Positions 17,822-30,400 of a DNA stretch of 64,000 nt are shown piece by piece. Under the pieces are notes generated by a model that ran no database searches, was not told the DNA's origin, and worked only from the letters and a program-made list of their open reading frames with translations. A program made the translations under genes and the position numbers. Within the stretch, counting starts at the first letter, position 1. Every line of letters starts with the position of its first letter. The DNA comes from Alnus glutinosa. Taxonomy: Eukaryota; Streptophyta; Magnoliopsida; Fagales; Betulaceae. The stretch lies in NCBI RefSeq assembly GCF_958979055.1, contig NC_084899.1, positions 1,748,501 through 1,812,500 of the forward strand, written 5' to 3'.

Positions 17822-18787
17822 TTTTGTTTTGGGAAAAGTACATATAACCCCCTCAAACTACCACTTAATTGTCAATGTACCCTCTAAACTACCAATTGTG
17901 TCAATCTCCCCCCTTAAACTACCAGAAAATGTCAATGTCTCCCCTAAGACCAACAAAAAGACAAAAATGACCCTAATTTTTTTTTAATAAGACAAAAATG
18001 TCCTCATAAATTCAAAAAAATTAAAACTAAAACTAAAAAACTTAAAAAAATTAAAAATTAAAAATTAAATTAAATTAAATAAAAAACGAAAAAAAAATTT
18101 TAAAAAAAAGAACAAATTTTTTATTTTTTTTTTTTAAAAAAAAGTAAACAAAAAATAACTGATTTTTTTTTTAAAAAAAAAAAAACAAATGAAAAAAAAA
18201 AAAAAAACCAATTTTTATTAAATTAAAAAACGAAAAAGAACAAATTTTTTTAAACAAAAAAACAAAAAATAACTGAAATTTATTTATTTAAAAAAAAATA
18301 AAACAAATGAAAAAAAAAAAACAGTTTTTATTAAATTAAAAAACGAAAAAGAACAATTTTTTTTTAAAGAAAAAAAAACGAAAAAACAAAAAATAACTGA
18401 AATTTATTTATTTATTTTAAAAAAATAAAACAAATGAAAAAAAAAAAAACCAGTTTTTATTTAATTAAAAAAAACGAAAAAGAACAATTTTTTTAAAAAA
18501 AAAAAAAAAAAACTGAAAATTATTATTTAAAAATAATAATAAAAAACAGTTTTAATTTTTAATTTTTTTGTTGGAATAATTTTTTGTTATTTTATTTTTT
18601 TTAATAATTTTTTTTTTAGTTTTTATTTTATTTTAATAATTTTATGAAGGGCATTTTTGTCATTAGGGGGACATTGACATTTTCTGGTAGTTTAAGGGAG
18701 GAGATTGACACAATTGGAAATTTGGGGGGTACATTGACAGTTATGTGGTAGTTTGAGGGGGTTATGCGTACTTTTTCCTTTTGTTTT
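17822..18787. mobile_element. Mutator-like foldback element with 9-bp target duplication
   Basis: Inverted arms of about 130 bp: left starts GGGAAAAGTACATATAACCC, and the right in reverse complement starts GGAAAAAGTACGCATAACCC. Both continue through CCCCCTCAAACTACCAC and a GTCAATGT word. The flanks are TTTTGTTTT at 17822-17830 and 18779-18787, a 9-bp duplication as expected for MULEs. The 700-bp interior is almost pure A/T runs with no transposase, so the element is non-autonomous. It lies about 290 bp upstream of the DENR 5' UTR. Confidence 0.75.
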
Positions 18788-18904
18788 TTTTGGAAGTAAG
18801 TCCCAATTCTTGGCAGCTTTAGAGCCGGCGACCATTATGGCATATATAATTTTTCTTGCAATTAATATATATAAGCTCTTGTAAGTAAACAATTAATGAT
18901 ACTT

Positions 18905-19075
18905 TTCACAATTATTTTAATAATTTTGCATCGATGGATGTAATGTGTTTTAAGTGATTTTTTTATATCACTTAATTTTTTATTATTTTTTAAAAAAATA
19001 CGTTACGTCAATCAATACAAAATTAATATAATAAATAAACTAGTGTGAAGAGTAGCATATATTACTTATTTAATA
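18905..19075. repeat. MITE-like hairpin upstream of the LBD gene
   Basis: Contains TGTGTTTTAAGTGATTTTT then ATATCACTTAA, later ACGTTACGTCAAT, and ends GTGTGAAGAGTAGCAT. The same order of words recurs within the LBD intron at 20103-20180 (GTGTTTTAAGTGACTTT, TCACTTAAAACACGTCACGT, GTGTGAAGAATAGCAT), so the two are members of one small repeat family. Confidence 0.5.
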
Positions 19076-19590
19076 GAAACGATCGGATTGTTTTCCTTGC
19101 TAAGATTTGAATTTTCTTCAAAAGTGTAGGATAGTTTCCAGGGTACTACATCTTTTACTATAAGTCTCTTATAAATTGACGAAGCAATTTATATCATACT
19201 TACTATGTTAGCCACTAAAATATAGACTGTCACATGATAATTCACACTGTACTTACCTCATTTACAAATTAATTTGACAGCCCACTTTGCTAATACTCCG
19301 TCGGTTTTTAAAATTTGAACTGTCACGTGAATTTGTAACGAAGCCGTAATAAAAGCTAGGTTTTGTCAGGTAATTGCAATATCTGACTCCATTTAATTCT
19401 GGATACCAAAATCTGACGCCATGCATTTCACTCATTTAAACCACTTCTAAATCCATCCGTCTCTTAATATAATTTCCATTGCTTCGATCTGCATGCGTTG
19501 CTCTCTGTTTGGTTAGGAAGAAAAACAGTACTAGTTTAATTTCCCACATTTTCTCGATCTTCTACTGTGAGTGCTTTTAGAAGACGTAGA

Positions 19591-20496
19591 ATGAACAGGG
19601 AGGGTGGAAATCCTCAGGCATGCGCGTCGTGTAAACATCAAAGGAAAAAATGTGACGAAAGCTGTGAGTTGGCTCCATACTTTCCGGCTAACCGGTATCG
19701 GGAATTCCAAAATGCTCACAGGCTCTTTGGTGTGAGCAACATAGTAAGGATCATGAGCGCAGTAGTTGAGCCACACCAAAGACAAGCAGCTGCTGAATCA
19801 ATACTGATGGAGGGCAATGCATGGAGAAATGATCCGGTGCATGGCTGTCTTGGGATTGCCCGCATCCTCAAGTCCCAGATTGATTTTTATCAAAACCAAC
19901 TTGATATTGCCAATCAACACCTTGCCTTTTTCCGGGAGACAGAAAAGCAGAAAGTGGAAGGCTTTCTAAATGCTCCAACTCCAACCCCACTACTGCAGCA
20001 TCATCACCTTGATGGCTTTAAGTATCTCACTCCAATCCTGCCTGATCACCTAGTAAGAATTTTTGGAAAATATATACAATACTTCTGCGGCATCTTCACC
20101 AATTGACTTAACGTGTTTTAAGTGACTTTCTACTAATCACTTAAAACACGTCACGTCAAAAGGGTGTGAAGAATAGCATTTCTCTTTGTTAAAATGCATG
20201 TTGCATGAAGGAAAGTTTCGTCCTTTTAGCATTTATAAGTGAATTAAGCAACTGATAATACTTTCTCTGACTAGTTTCTTATGGTTTCTATATGGTTCTA
20301 GCCTAACGACTATACATGTGACATGAAAAACTCAGAGGAGGATGGATATTATAACTATAAGCTGCCAACCTTGGAAGAAGGTGCAGATGTGAAACCCTTT
20401 GACATCCAGCCTGTAGATCAAATGTTGGAATGTTATGATCAGCATGAGAACATTGTTATTACAAGTTTCAGTGGACCAGGAGAATCCAGGTATTGA
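19591..20496 (+). CDS. LOB-domain (LBD) transcription factor
   Basis: Plant-specific DNA-binding protein. Exon 1 19591-20052 and exon 2 20302-20496 join in phase 0 (CTA|gtaag ... ctag|CCT) to 218 residues. The CX2CX6CX3C zinc-finger-like motif has its cysteines at residues 11, 14, 21 and 25 (CASCKHQRKKCDESC), followed by LAPYFP and the GAS-block equivalent FQNAHRLFGVSNIVRIM. The conserved DPVHGCLGI segment and a coiled-coil-like helix follow. The FQNAHRLFGVSNI wording resembles the LBD22/23/24/27 subgroup more than canonical LOB. The first ATG was chosen; an upstream GTG in frame is not a credible start. Exon 2 is acidic and unmotifed. A donor-like AG|GTATTG overlaps its last codons, so a further 3' exon is possible. 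Regulatory target unknown. Confidence 0.9.
20103..20180. repeat. Short hairpin repeat in LBD intron 1
   Basis: GTGTTTTAAGTGA and TCACTTAAAACAC pair perfectly across an 11-base loop, with flanking TTGACTTAAC / GTCACGTCAA partly paired. It begins immediately 5' to the in-frame stop TGA at 20104 of the retained intron, and is related to the repeat at 18905-19075. Confidence 0.6.
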
Positions 20497-20788
20497 TGAT
20501 CAATTTGGTGTTCTTTTAATCATCAATGAGTGATTGCTTGGCCACGTCCTTAATTAATTATATTTGTAGGATGTTCGATTAAGATTATTTGATGACATTA
20601 CGTAGTACTCTTACCAGATTAAGATTCCTTAAACTTGGCTATCCAAATTATACGTAATTCGGACAATTCCATGTAGATGGAGCTGCCTAGAGCCGATGGG
20701 CCTCACAGTTGAGCGACCTCCTCTCTTTGGGGTTGCCCGAATTGCAAAGATCAAATACTTATTCTTCTCTTACAATAAGTTCAAATCA

Positions 20789-20843
<55 letters not shown>

Positions 20844-21852
20844 TGTCTTTAAGTTATTTTGGTTCAATTGATATGATAAGTTTGATTACTGTGCATGCAG
20901 CAGTATTGTTTCCAAAGCCCATGGTAAGCAGCCTATGTAGTGTGTTGATGAGGAAGATGCAGAAAACGAGGCAGGATCATCTACAAAAGCGTAGGAAGAT
21001 AGAGACATCTAGGATGCATGAAGAAGTTTTCCTTAATTGTTCTCTCTCTTTTGCAAGAATGATCATAAATGAAATTATGGGAACAAAAAAAAATAATGCT
21101 AATATATTTGTGTGCAAGAAGAGAATCATCTAAATTTCAAGTAAAATGGAAATGATCTATTTTAAAATTTATATTAAATTTTACAAATTTAATAATGTAT
21201 ATATTGTCACGTCATTTAAAATTAAATGTAATAAAACAAAATTTAGACCATAAAAGTAAGGGGTTAGACCAAAGCTAAACTATAATGTGGGTTAGACCTC
21301 TTTTCGACTTCACGTAGATTTGTGTTTTGCAAATCTAGGTGCTTAAAGTAAGCTTAAAATGATTGCATCTTTCATACATGGAGCTCGTGTTAAACTTGTC
21401 GATATTATCTATAATAATTATATAGTATTAAAGCAAACTGGCCAAAAGATGGGGGACTCTTGAAAAACAATGGAGAAAGTCACCGAAAATCACCGGGAAC
21501 CAAGAGCCTCCTATGTTTAAGTTAACAGAATATTTGAGAGAAAAATGGAATGAAGAGAGAGTTAGGAAGGAGGGAAATACCTCTTTCCTAAAGAGGGTGA
21601 CTCTTCACTATATGTGATTGAGTGCCTAATTGTTTGCCGCGTAGCAAGCTGCAATGATGCACTAGTTATATATAGGCATGAGGCTCCTAGGCTTTTTCAA
21701 CCTTTCTATTGAGTGTGCCCTTTATATAAGATTGACCTTAGGGTTTGGACCTAAACTCATTTGTTTTCATATCAGTTGCCGTCATTCCCATGACCGACAT
21801 GTTCAGTTGGTTGGGTGTTGCGAATCTTGCCTTCACTTGCAATTGGGGTTGC
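20497..21852. other. Region 3' of LBD with (AT)n and a dispersed repeat
   Basis: Holds an (AT)n tract at about 20793-20836 and a dispersed-repeat copy at 21125-21265. The open frame near 20890-21133 (residues rich in Lys/Arg) is unsupported; it is discussed as a possible alternative LBD 3' exon. Nothing else recognised. Confidence 0.5.
21125..21265. repeat. Dispersed repeat copy A
   Basis: Shares ordered words with 33555-33720 and 47605-47800: TGGAAATGAT, ACAAATTTAATAATGTATATAT, CATCATTTAAA-type, AACAAAATTTAGACCATA. Noncoding; probably a MITE or other non-autonomous element. Boundaries approximate. Confidence 0.55.
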
Positions 21853-22994
21853 CTCTAGCCTTCAATATTTATTTATTTATTTTTATTTTTTTTTTGAACA
21901 TCACCTTCATTACTTGAGAAAAGCCCTAAAAGAGATTACACGAGATTACAAGAGACCAAAAGGTCTACACAAATACAACAGTACAACAGAAGGTGTTAAC
22001 ACCGCCCTAAAGGCGGAAGCACTGGCCGAAGGCCATGGTAGTGAGTAGAGATAAAGAATCTCTACCCACAAAGTCAGGGAAAACCCGACTTAAAGCAGCT
22101 ATCAAGTACAACAGTCTAATATTATATGAACATACAAATTGGACCTCTCAATACAATGAAGCACAACCCAACTAAAGATAAGAGGCCTGGTCTAGCTTAA
22201 AGCCACCTAAAAGCCCATACAATATTAGCCCATTGCAAAGATACACTGTGAAAAGACAAAGAATATACAATCCAAACAAAAAACTCCACTGCCATCGCCG
22301 GAAAGGGCCAGTCACTACCTGAGTCAGCGCGTGCGACACACGCGCCATATCCCGAGACTCCAGCAACACCCAACCACCACGGACCACCACCAAACAGCCA
22401 CAAGGAAGGTCGGAGAAACAAAGCACAGCCCTCACGCGCCAATCCAGGAACCAAGTTCCCAGTGCGTGCAGGCCACGCGCCGGTCAGGGAATAACGACGC
22501 GACCTCCGTTTGTGACAATCGGACCGGAGGACGACGGCGGAAGCGGCTGCGAAGCGCGTGACAGGATAACACCGGTGGAAACGCACAGATCTGGCACTCA
22601 AAATAAAACAGAAAACACACAGCCAGAGAAAACGAAAACCACCGAGGACTCAAGAAAACAACCGGATCCAAACCAACAACACACTGGAAGTTTCCTACCG
22701 GAAAACAGAAAAGAAAAAAAAAATAAATAAAAATAAATAAAAATAAAAATAAAAATTCCCAACCCCGAAGAGTCGAAAGAACAAAAACCACACCGAAAAC
22801 AAGTTCGGGGGAACTAAACTCCCTACCCTAATGGTAGGAAGAAAAATCAACCTCCACTGGTGAAACCATGGAGGGACAAAAAACTCCAAAGCTTGAGCTT
22901 GGAGGACAAAAGACCTGGAGGAGGGGGCGTAAAGCCTCCCTCCCCCGGCGAACACGACTCTAACAGTAACTCTCTCTCTCTAGCCTTCAATATT
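21853..22994 (-). mobile_element. 1.1-kb non-LTR retroposon, same family as 11.5 kb
   Basis: Flanked by CTCTAGCCTTCAATATT at 21853-21869 and 22978-22994 (17 bp, of which the first three may belong to the element's CT-rich end). T-rich tract at 21870-21896 marks the A-tail of a minus-strand insertion. The GC-rich middle again has two hairpins with 5-base loops (GCGCGTG/CACGCGC at 22327-22345; GTGCGTG/CACGCGCC, one stem mismatch, at 22462-22481), about 135 bp apart as in the 11.5-kb copy. Several short open frames occur but none resembles reverse transcriptase. Confidence 0.8.
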
Positions 22995-24325
22995 AAAGGC
23001 AAAGCATCGACAGTCAGGTGCTTAGTTGGGATCGTCATTGGAGTGCCCAACACGTGGTGTGGATCTCTGCACCCGAGCTCGTAGCTCAGTCCTTGTCAAA
23101 TCATTTTCAGGTCATCTTCAAAACTTAACTTGTCAAATCATTATTCTTTATCAGGTCGTGCCCTGCGACAAAGTCTTTATGCCTTTAAAACATTTGTAGT
23201 GAAGTCATCAAACAGACGAAATCACCAAAATCAAACGATTTTACTCAAAATTTCATCCGCAACAGGCTCTTTACTGCGACAGCAGATTTGCGGATTGTCT
23301 AAATCCCTCGTTTGATGAGACGAGAGCAAATCGATCGTCTCTTATTATTTTACAATTTTTTATTTCATTTTCGCGGGCGAAGGTCGTTGATAGTCATCCT
23401 CCACCGGTCATCGATCTTTCATTTTCGCTGGTCGTCGAGGAAAAGTCAGCCTTCATGGAAAGCCAGTCCTAGTGGATCTAGAAGCAGAGAAGCGGGCCGT
23501 CGCGCGTCCACCGGTGGATCTAGAAGCCGGTCGTCGAGCCTCCACCAGTCGTCAAAGGTTGGGTCCGGTGGAAGTCTGGATCTAGAAGGGTCTTCGGTTG
23601 GGTTTTTTTTTTTTTTATTTATTTAGTTTTTTTTATGGTTGGTTAAAAGGGTAATAAAAAATAGTATTTGTTTCGAAGTAGAAAATATTTGGAGAGTATA
23701 GTATTTAGAGCTTTTAAAAATTGGGTAACTAAAATAACAAAAGTGATATTCAAATTTTAACGAGTTCGTTACAAATGCTCTTAGGTAGGCAGGGCAAGGC
23801 CGCTTCTTTATAGTCCCGCGTCTGTAGGGTAACATCCACCTGGTAGAAATTCCAAAATCGTAAAAGTCAAAGCCCATCACATGATGTTCTCCAAATAAAA
23901 ACATTTCAATGATAAAGATTAGAACCTACAAAATGATTGTCACCAAATAAAAGTATCACGTTGGTGTCGTTTTTATTTATTTATTTTTTTTTTAATAAAA
24001 ATAAAGTATTGTAACTCTCACTTAACCCAAAAGTAAATTATTCGTGCAATTTTTACTTTTTACCCTAGGAGAATGCAACAGTGGGGTTTCGAACCAGTGT
24101 CTTCCGAATGAAAGAGATATATAAATGTCGGTGAAATGCATCCCAGCCAGCAATGACAATCCTAGCAAGTCGGGACATCTAGCTTCCCGAGTGGCGTTTT
24201 ATCTTGGTAATCGAGGAGAGCTTCATCTGTTCACTTATTTTCTACAGAAGCTCAAAATAGACAAGAAATGTGTAGCAACTATGCTGCTTTTGATTTGCTC
24301 AAATGTGGCTAGAGCTTAGTTCAAG
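22995..24325. other. Gene-free region with SINE-like sequence
   Basis: No gene. The central part (23300-23600) is GC-rich with repeated CTAGAAGC/GTCGTCGAG words. The SINE-like segment is listed separately. The edge of the FVE duplication is at about 24326. Confidence 0.5.
23960..24125 (-). repeat. Possible tRNA-derived SINE
   Basis: The minus strand has GGTTCGAAACC (around 24087-24097), an exact match to the pol III B box, followed by about 100 bp of unique sequence and then an A-rich tail (TTTATTAAAAAAAAAATAAATAAATAAA). A convincing A box and target duplication were not found, so it may be a truncated SINE. Confidence 0.35.
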
Positions 24326-24475
24326 TTAGTGATCATCCTGGAACTTGAGAAAGGGTTGTAGACTTGTCTTCAACAATTACTACTACAAAAGACATTGTTA
24401 GCAATTTCTCCGCCTAAATACAAAAACAGAAGCTACAATCAATTTCCTGAAATTTTGCTGGGGTCGTAAAAGTCC

Positions 24476-27400
24476 TTAGGATTCTCGAGGCTTTGAAGCA
24501 CAAGCAACCACATGCGACTTGAACTTATCCAGCTCTGCAAGAACCTCCTCTTCAGGCCTGTAGATCAAATCACTCATGCGCCATATCTGCAGAGATTAAT
24601 GTCAGTTTTGTGAATCAACTCAAGTCACTGAAAACAAACTTAGGGAGAAATTCTATATGACAATAAAAATATTGAAAAAAAGGATGAGAAAGGGAAAGTA
24701 GTGGTTTTTCTTCTTTTTTAGTTTTTTGGCAAGGAGAGAGGCGGGGTTGTTCAAGTTGCTATTTAAAGCTTTTCCATCCCATAGAGGACAAATTCAATTA
24801 GTGGATGATTATTTCTGGGGAAGGGCTAAAATTAACACTTTCATCACTCTAATGCTATTCAAATATTATTTTTTTTGTTGTAAGAACACTATAGAACCAT
24901 CTTGTGTAAATGCTGCACATTGATATTACAACAAATTACGGGACATCTATCCAAGCTTATAGCTTCTTCATCTGTGTCAATCTCAACACTATCTCTCATA
25001 AGTTTCCCTCATCTTTCCCAGTGCGCATGTTTCAAAGACTTAAATGGCAATAATTCCTTGAACTAATTTCCCATCTGATCACCCTATATGTTCACATATT
25101 ATAAAACTTATGCAAGCAAATAATAAAATGAAAACCAAAAGCATCATACCTGTAATGTCCCTCCTCCACCAGTAGTATCACAATCATCAGAGACGCTAAC
25201 AATAGTCCATGGATCAGATGCATTCCAATGGAAATCAACAACTTTGTCCCTGCATAAAAGCGAAGACTTTATGAGTAAATCAGTCAAAACACTTTAAAAA
25301 CACCTTGAAGAAATGCATAATTATCCAATCAAACCATATAAGCCAGGACTGAAAAGGAGTGCAATATTATATGCTGGGCATCTCATAACAAGGTCAGTAC
25401 CCAGTACAGGTCCCACTTGAGTGGGATCAGGAAAGAGGTGGCTTGGATATGGTCCAATCCTTCAACCTTTTTTTTTCTTGGGCATAAACCGACCACTCTT
25501 AAGGCTCAAACTTGCACACTTGCGTTTGACAGCCCAAGACGTTTGCCATTACACATAAAATGGCCCCTATGCTAGGCATCTCATAACAAGAGTTGAAAAT
25601 TTCCGAATGTAAAATCAAGCAAGGGCAAACTTTTGAAATTGGAACATAAGAACCATTAGAGATAAAATATGTCAAGCAAAAGGACTTTTGACCACTACCA
25701 TTTCACGAAAAATTTTGACAGCTAAGTGTTTGCAAAGGTTTCTGAGTGCTATCAACATGGAGATCACACCAGATCAGCAATAGTCAAGTCAGCAAAGTTC
25801 TCATGGACGGGGTGTGTATACACGGGTAGCATGGTGAAAATCATAAAACAAATATACAAATGGACATGAAGATGAGATGGAAAATACAGGATAAGAAAGA
25901 AAACCAATAATTGAAGGGATATGAAACAAAAACCAAGTTCAAATGAGGAGCATTTTGAGTCAGGTCAATGATGGCCTGGTTCAGAATAAGATATGGTCCA
26001 AGATACAACAGAATGTTAAAAATAATCCTGTAGCTGAGACCCTATATAGCTGGAGATTCTTTCTCAGGGTAAGTCAATGGAGTGAAAAAGGCAGATTCAA
26101 ACCTGTGCCCAGCATGCTGAAAAAACAAGCCTGGAGGAGAACTTGGACTTCTTGTTGCTCGCTCTACCTTTTTACCAACCTGCAACATGAAATAAAAGAT
26201 TGTCAAAGACAAGGAAATAGCATGCATGTTAGCGAACATACCCAATATCAACAGTGGCAAAATGACGACTCCGACACAAAAAAGACAAACATGTTCATAT
26301 TTGACTGCTTGAAAGGAAGGACCTATGTAATCCCAGAGACATAACAGCAATTAAACTCAGATAAGTACAGTTCAAAAGTTTCCACCTTCTCGTAATCCCA
26401 GATGTTCAAGAGACCATCCTCTGCAGAACTTCCAAAGACAGATGACTTGTCCGGAGACCACTGGAACAGGAAACATACTTCAGTAATAAAAAAAGTTACA
26501 AACTACCAGTTTGGACAACAGATATGCCTCATAAAAAGTAGACAGTATGAGACTTAAGAAAGAAGAAAACAAGAAGATTCATTAATACCTGAACACAAAG
26601 AACAGCAGCTTTGTGACCCTCAAATTTATATATAGGTGACCCAACTCCATTTGAAGTGAGATTTCGGCGATCAAACATACGAACAGAATTATCTGCTGAC
26701 CTGTAAAGAGATTACAACAATTTGAATGTATCTACTAATTTTCGGTATCTCCCCCACCCCAGTGCAAAATTAAGCACCATCAAACCCAGAAGAGTATCAC
26801 ATACCCAAAATACAGTGAGACGATAAAATTGAAAGAAACATGAGATTACAACATACCCAGTTAGAATAAGGTTATCATCGTGGGGATTCCAATCAACACA
26901 GTGAAGATCAGCATTATGTGCCTTTTCAACCTGTCAAACAGAAACAAAAACAGACAAATATAATCAACAGAAGCCGAGAATTTATCTTACAGAAAATGTC
27001 ACCGATTCAAGAAATAAGTATTGCTGCTAGTGCATAGCCAAAGTCATAAATGGAAAACCCAAAATAACAAAAAAAGCATTAAGGAGACCAAAAATTTAAA
27101 AAGAAAATTGGGCACATAACCTTAACAGCGGGGCTAGAGCCAACTCGTGCATCCCATAATATGAGGCAAGAATCATCTCCTACACTACAAAACTCCTGTG
27201 CACTTCAGCAGAGATATAAAAGCGTTAGAAATAGGACATTTCATAAACCATAATAGCTAGTAAGCTCACTGCTATTAAAGTCAAAATAACAGTAGAAGTT
27301 ACAATGAAACATTTTAGGTCGTGCTCATTAAGAGGGAATTTAAGGTGGGAAGTGTCAATTCCCAGAGACTGACAGAAATTAAGTTTATTGTTTGACAAGA

Positions 27401-30400
27401 TTCATGATAACCACAATCAGGTGAGCATCCCCATTCCCATAAAATGCAAGAATCCAAACTGCTACCTCCAAAAGAAGAAATACCAGTCCCACATTCAATA
27501 TGGTGTATCGAGAATACTTTCATTTCCAAGCAATAACAATGTCAACACTCAGGAAATCCAACTCATATACAAAGTATAATGAATTAGAAACCATCAGAAT
27601 TTAAAATTTCGCAGCAACTAAAAAGGCTTTTTACAGCCAGCAACAGATAGATAACATAATAGACAAATTTAAAGATGACGCTTGATAATTAGAAAGCATG
27701 AATGAAATCCTATAACTCCATGTGTGACATGAAAAGTGAAACTTAAAATGGCAAATTATGAGCAAGAATAACAAACCACTCCTATATAAATTCAACAAAG
27801 ATCATGCAAATTTACCTGGATGGACAGAACGTCACATCTTCAACTGTTTCTTCATGCCCAAGGTAGATACCCCGTGGTCCAACAGAAGGGCCATCAGCAG
27901 CTTTATCATTGCCTTCCCCAGGTTTAGTGTTTTGTTTAACGATTGATCCACTAGATCCTGGAGATGTGGCCGCTGTCGATATATGGTCCTGAATACTCCA
28001 CAAAACCACCGACTTGTCCTTCCCTGTAATAAGAATCTTATTCTTCAGATGAAAACCTTTTTTTCTTTTTCTTCTTTTTTCTTTTTTCTTTTTTTTTTTT
28101 TTTTTTGTTTTTTTGATAAGTAAGAAAATCTTAATGAAGACAAAACTCATTTCTATTAAGCATAATAATAAAAGGACATAGCATGCAGGAACTCCAACAA
28201 ATTTATAGGAGGCGACATTCAACAGGATTCATGAAGGGACACATCCATACTATAAAACGTGATATAACAAAGATTACACTTCCTGAACAAGATAACTAGA
28301 CACATCTTGCTAAAAATGCCAACAAAGATAAAGGATAATTCATGCATCATATGATATCCTACACTTGGAAGGCACCATTAGCTCACTCAAATTACCTCCA
28401 CATTCCATCATTGATATTGAAAAGTGTTAATTCATAACATCTCAAGCAGTGGAAATAAAGAGAGAAAGATTTTAGCAATAGTTTCTACACTTCATTGAAA
28501 TAGTAGAAATAACTTTTAAAATATATAAACAGTCACCTCCAGAGAGCACATAGGGTTCAGTACGACACATTGCAAGAGCAAATTCTGCATTATCTTGATG
28601 TCCAGTCAAAATCTGCAGGAAGCAAAATTCAATGTTAATATCATGAAAGAAAGAAGCATAATCAGTACAGGCCATACAAAAGAGACAGGTTTTTTTTTTT
28701 GACAAGTTGGTCCAGAAGATTAACTAAAAATTCGTGCCACTGATATTTCATTTTCTCTGTACAGATTTCTGATTTCACCTCTCTCAGCTATTCGTGTATT
28801 TTGAGGGATACCCATCCCCCCCCCCCCCCCCCCCCAAAAAAAAAAAAATGCAAGAACTTATGAGAACATCATAACAATATAGATTTAATTTCTTAAGCTT
28901 TTGGAGTACACTTCCACATACCGCTGTTAAATTTTTTAATAACATATTTTCTTGCTTACAGATATATAAACAATAGCTTCTTCTAATGGAAAATAACTCA
29001 TGCATCCATAAGGACCTGAACCCATGACTTCACCCACCATCCCATTCCAAGGACGATGAAGGTGCCATTTAGTCCAAAAAGAAAGTATTAATCGTAGCAT
29101 TCCAAAAGCTAAGGAATCTCACATCACAATACTGATCCAAAGTGAAGCTTTTCCCTCAGATAATAATGAGTGAATTTGCCATAACGGTAAGTTAAAAAGG
29201 ATTTAAATAAAGGAAATGGGCGTTTAACAATGAGGGAAAAAAAACATTCTGACAATAAAAATGTACCAAATCTGGACGAGAATTGGTAGCTCCAAGGACA
29301 GCATGGCGGTTAGGTTGAGCTTCGACATCCCAAATAAGAACCTGAGTTTTAGTATATCCAATAATTAGCAACATTAAAATTTTCAGGTTAATGAAACGTA
29401 GAAATCAAAGACAACTAAAATATACTCGATCCAAAGTATATACATGACAAACTTCATAAAAGACTTACATCAGGACTGTCAGTATGAGTAGCCACTATCT
29501 TAGAGTTCTGTGGGAGTTCCCTGATTCTGTTGACCTGCAAAATGGTATTAACTAATTAATACAATAAGCATCAAGGGTTCCAATAATAAACAGGTACCTC
29601 CATCATTTGCAACAATGGAGACAAAAAAAAATAAAATTGAACAAGACTCAAAGCAACGAGCCTTTTCACTGGAAAAATTACAACTGTAGGATAGCTATTT
29701 CCTTCCATTTTGCACAATAACAGTAACATGCTTTTAAATAGGATTTATAAAAAGTACCCAGGAAAAAAAAAATCCAGTTCATGTTTTAGTAGATGGGTTA
29801 TTTTATACGCATGAATTTGGTGAATGGACGGCTCATACCTCTCCAGGATGTATGATGGTTTTGTACTTCTTTACAAATGGCGAGCGCGCTTCTTCATTGA
29901 ACTGAAAAATAAAGCAATTGATGGTAAACAAAGAATTTAGTTGCATGCATAACCTCGTTGGAGTTAAAGTAGTGCCCGAGAAGGAGAAAGCAAAAAACAT
30001 CACAAAACAATGAGTTACCTGGGATATGTGCTCTGCGGCTGCAACCCTAGGTTTGACAACTTCACAATTCGCAATGACCAGAGTATTTGGAACACTACCG
30101 TCAGTCTGAAAACAAAAGAAGAAAAAAAAAACAATAATAAAGTGAAGAAGACCAATAAACTTGCTTTGTACAAGACAATCTAATATCAAACAGCGGCATT
30201 AGCATCAGAACAGAACAAAATAATGCGAGGGATTCACTAAGGACAAACGAGCAGTGAGAAAAACACTTTCCCTACGCAATGGAGCGGGGGAAAAGGAAAA
30301 GAGTGGAATGGGAAAAGTGAAGCCGCATATCACGCTCCATTGCCATGGTATTAAGCTCTTTGCTTCACAGAGCAGTGGCAAACATACAGACACCTAGCAA

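Noticed and set aside
17400-17987. 195-codon plus-strand open frame
   Set aside because: It is antisense to DENR exon 1 and runs through the (CT)n tract and into the foldback element.
22172-22955. Clustered frames on both strands
   Set aside because: All fall in the GC-rich interior of the 1.1-kb retroposon; none resembles reverse transcriptase, endonuclease or a host protein.
24080-24105. tRNA gene at the B-box match
   Set aside because: No cloverleaf can be drawn and no A box is found at the right distance.
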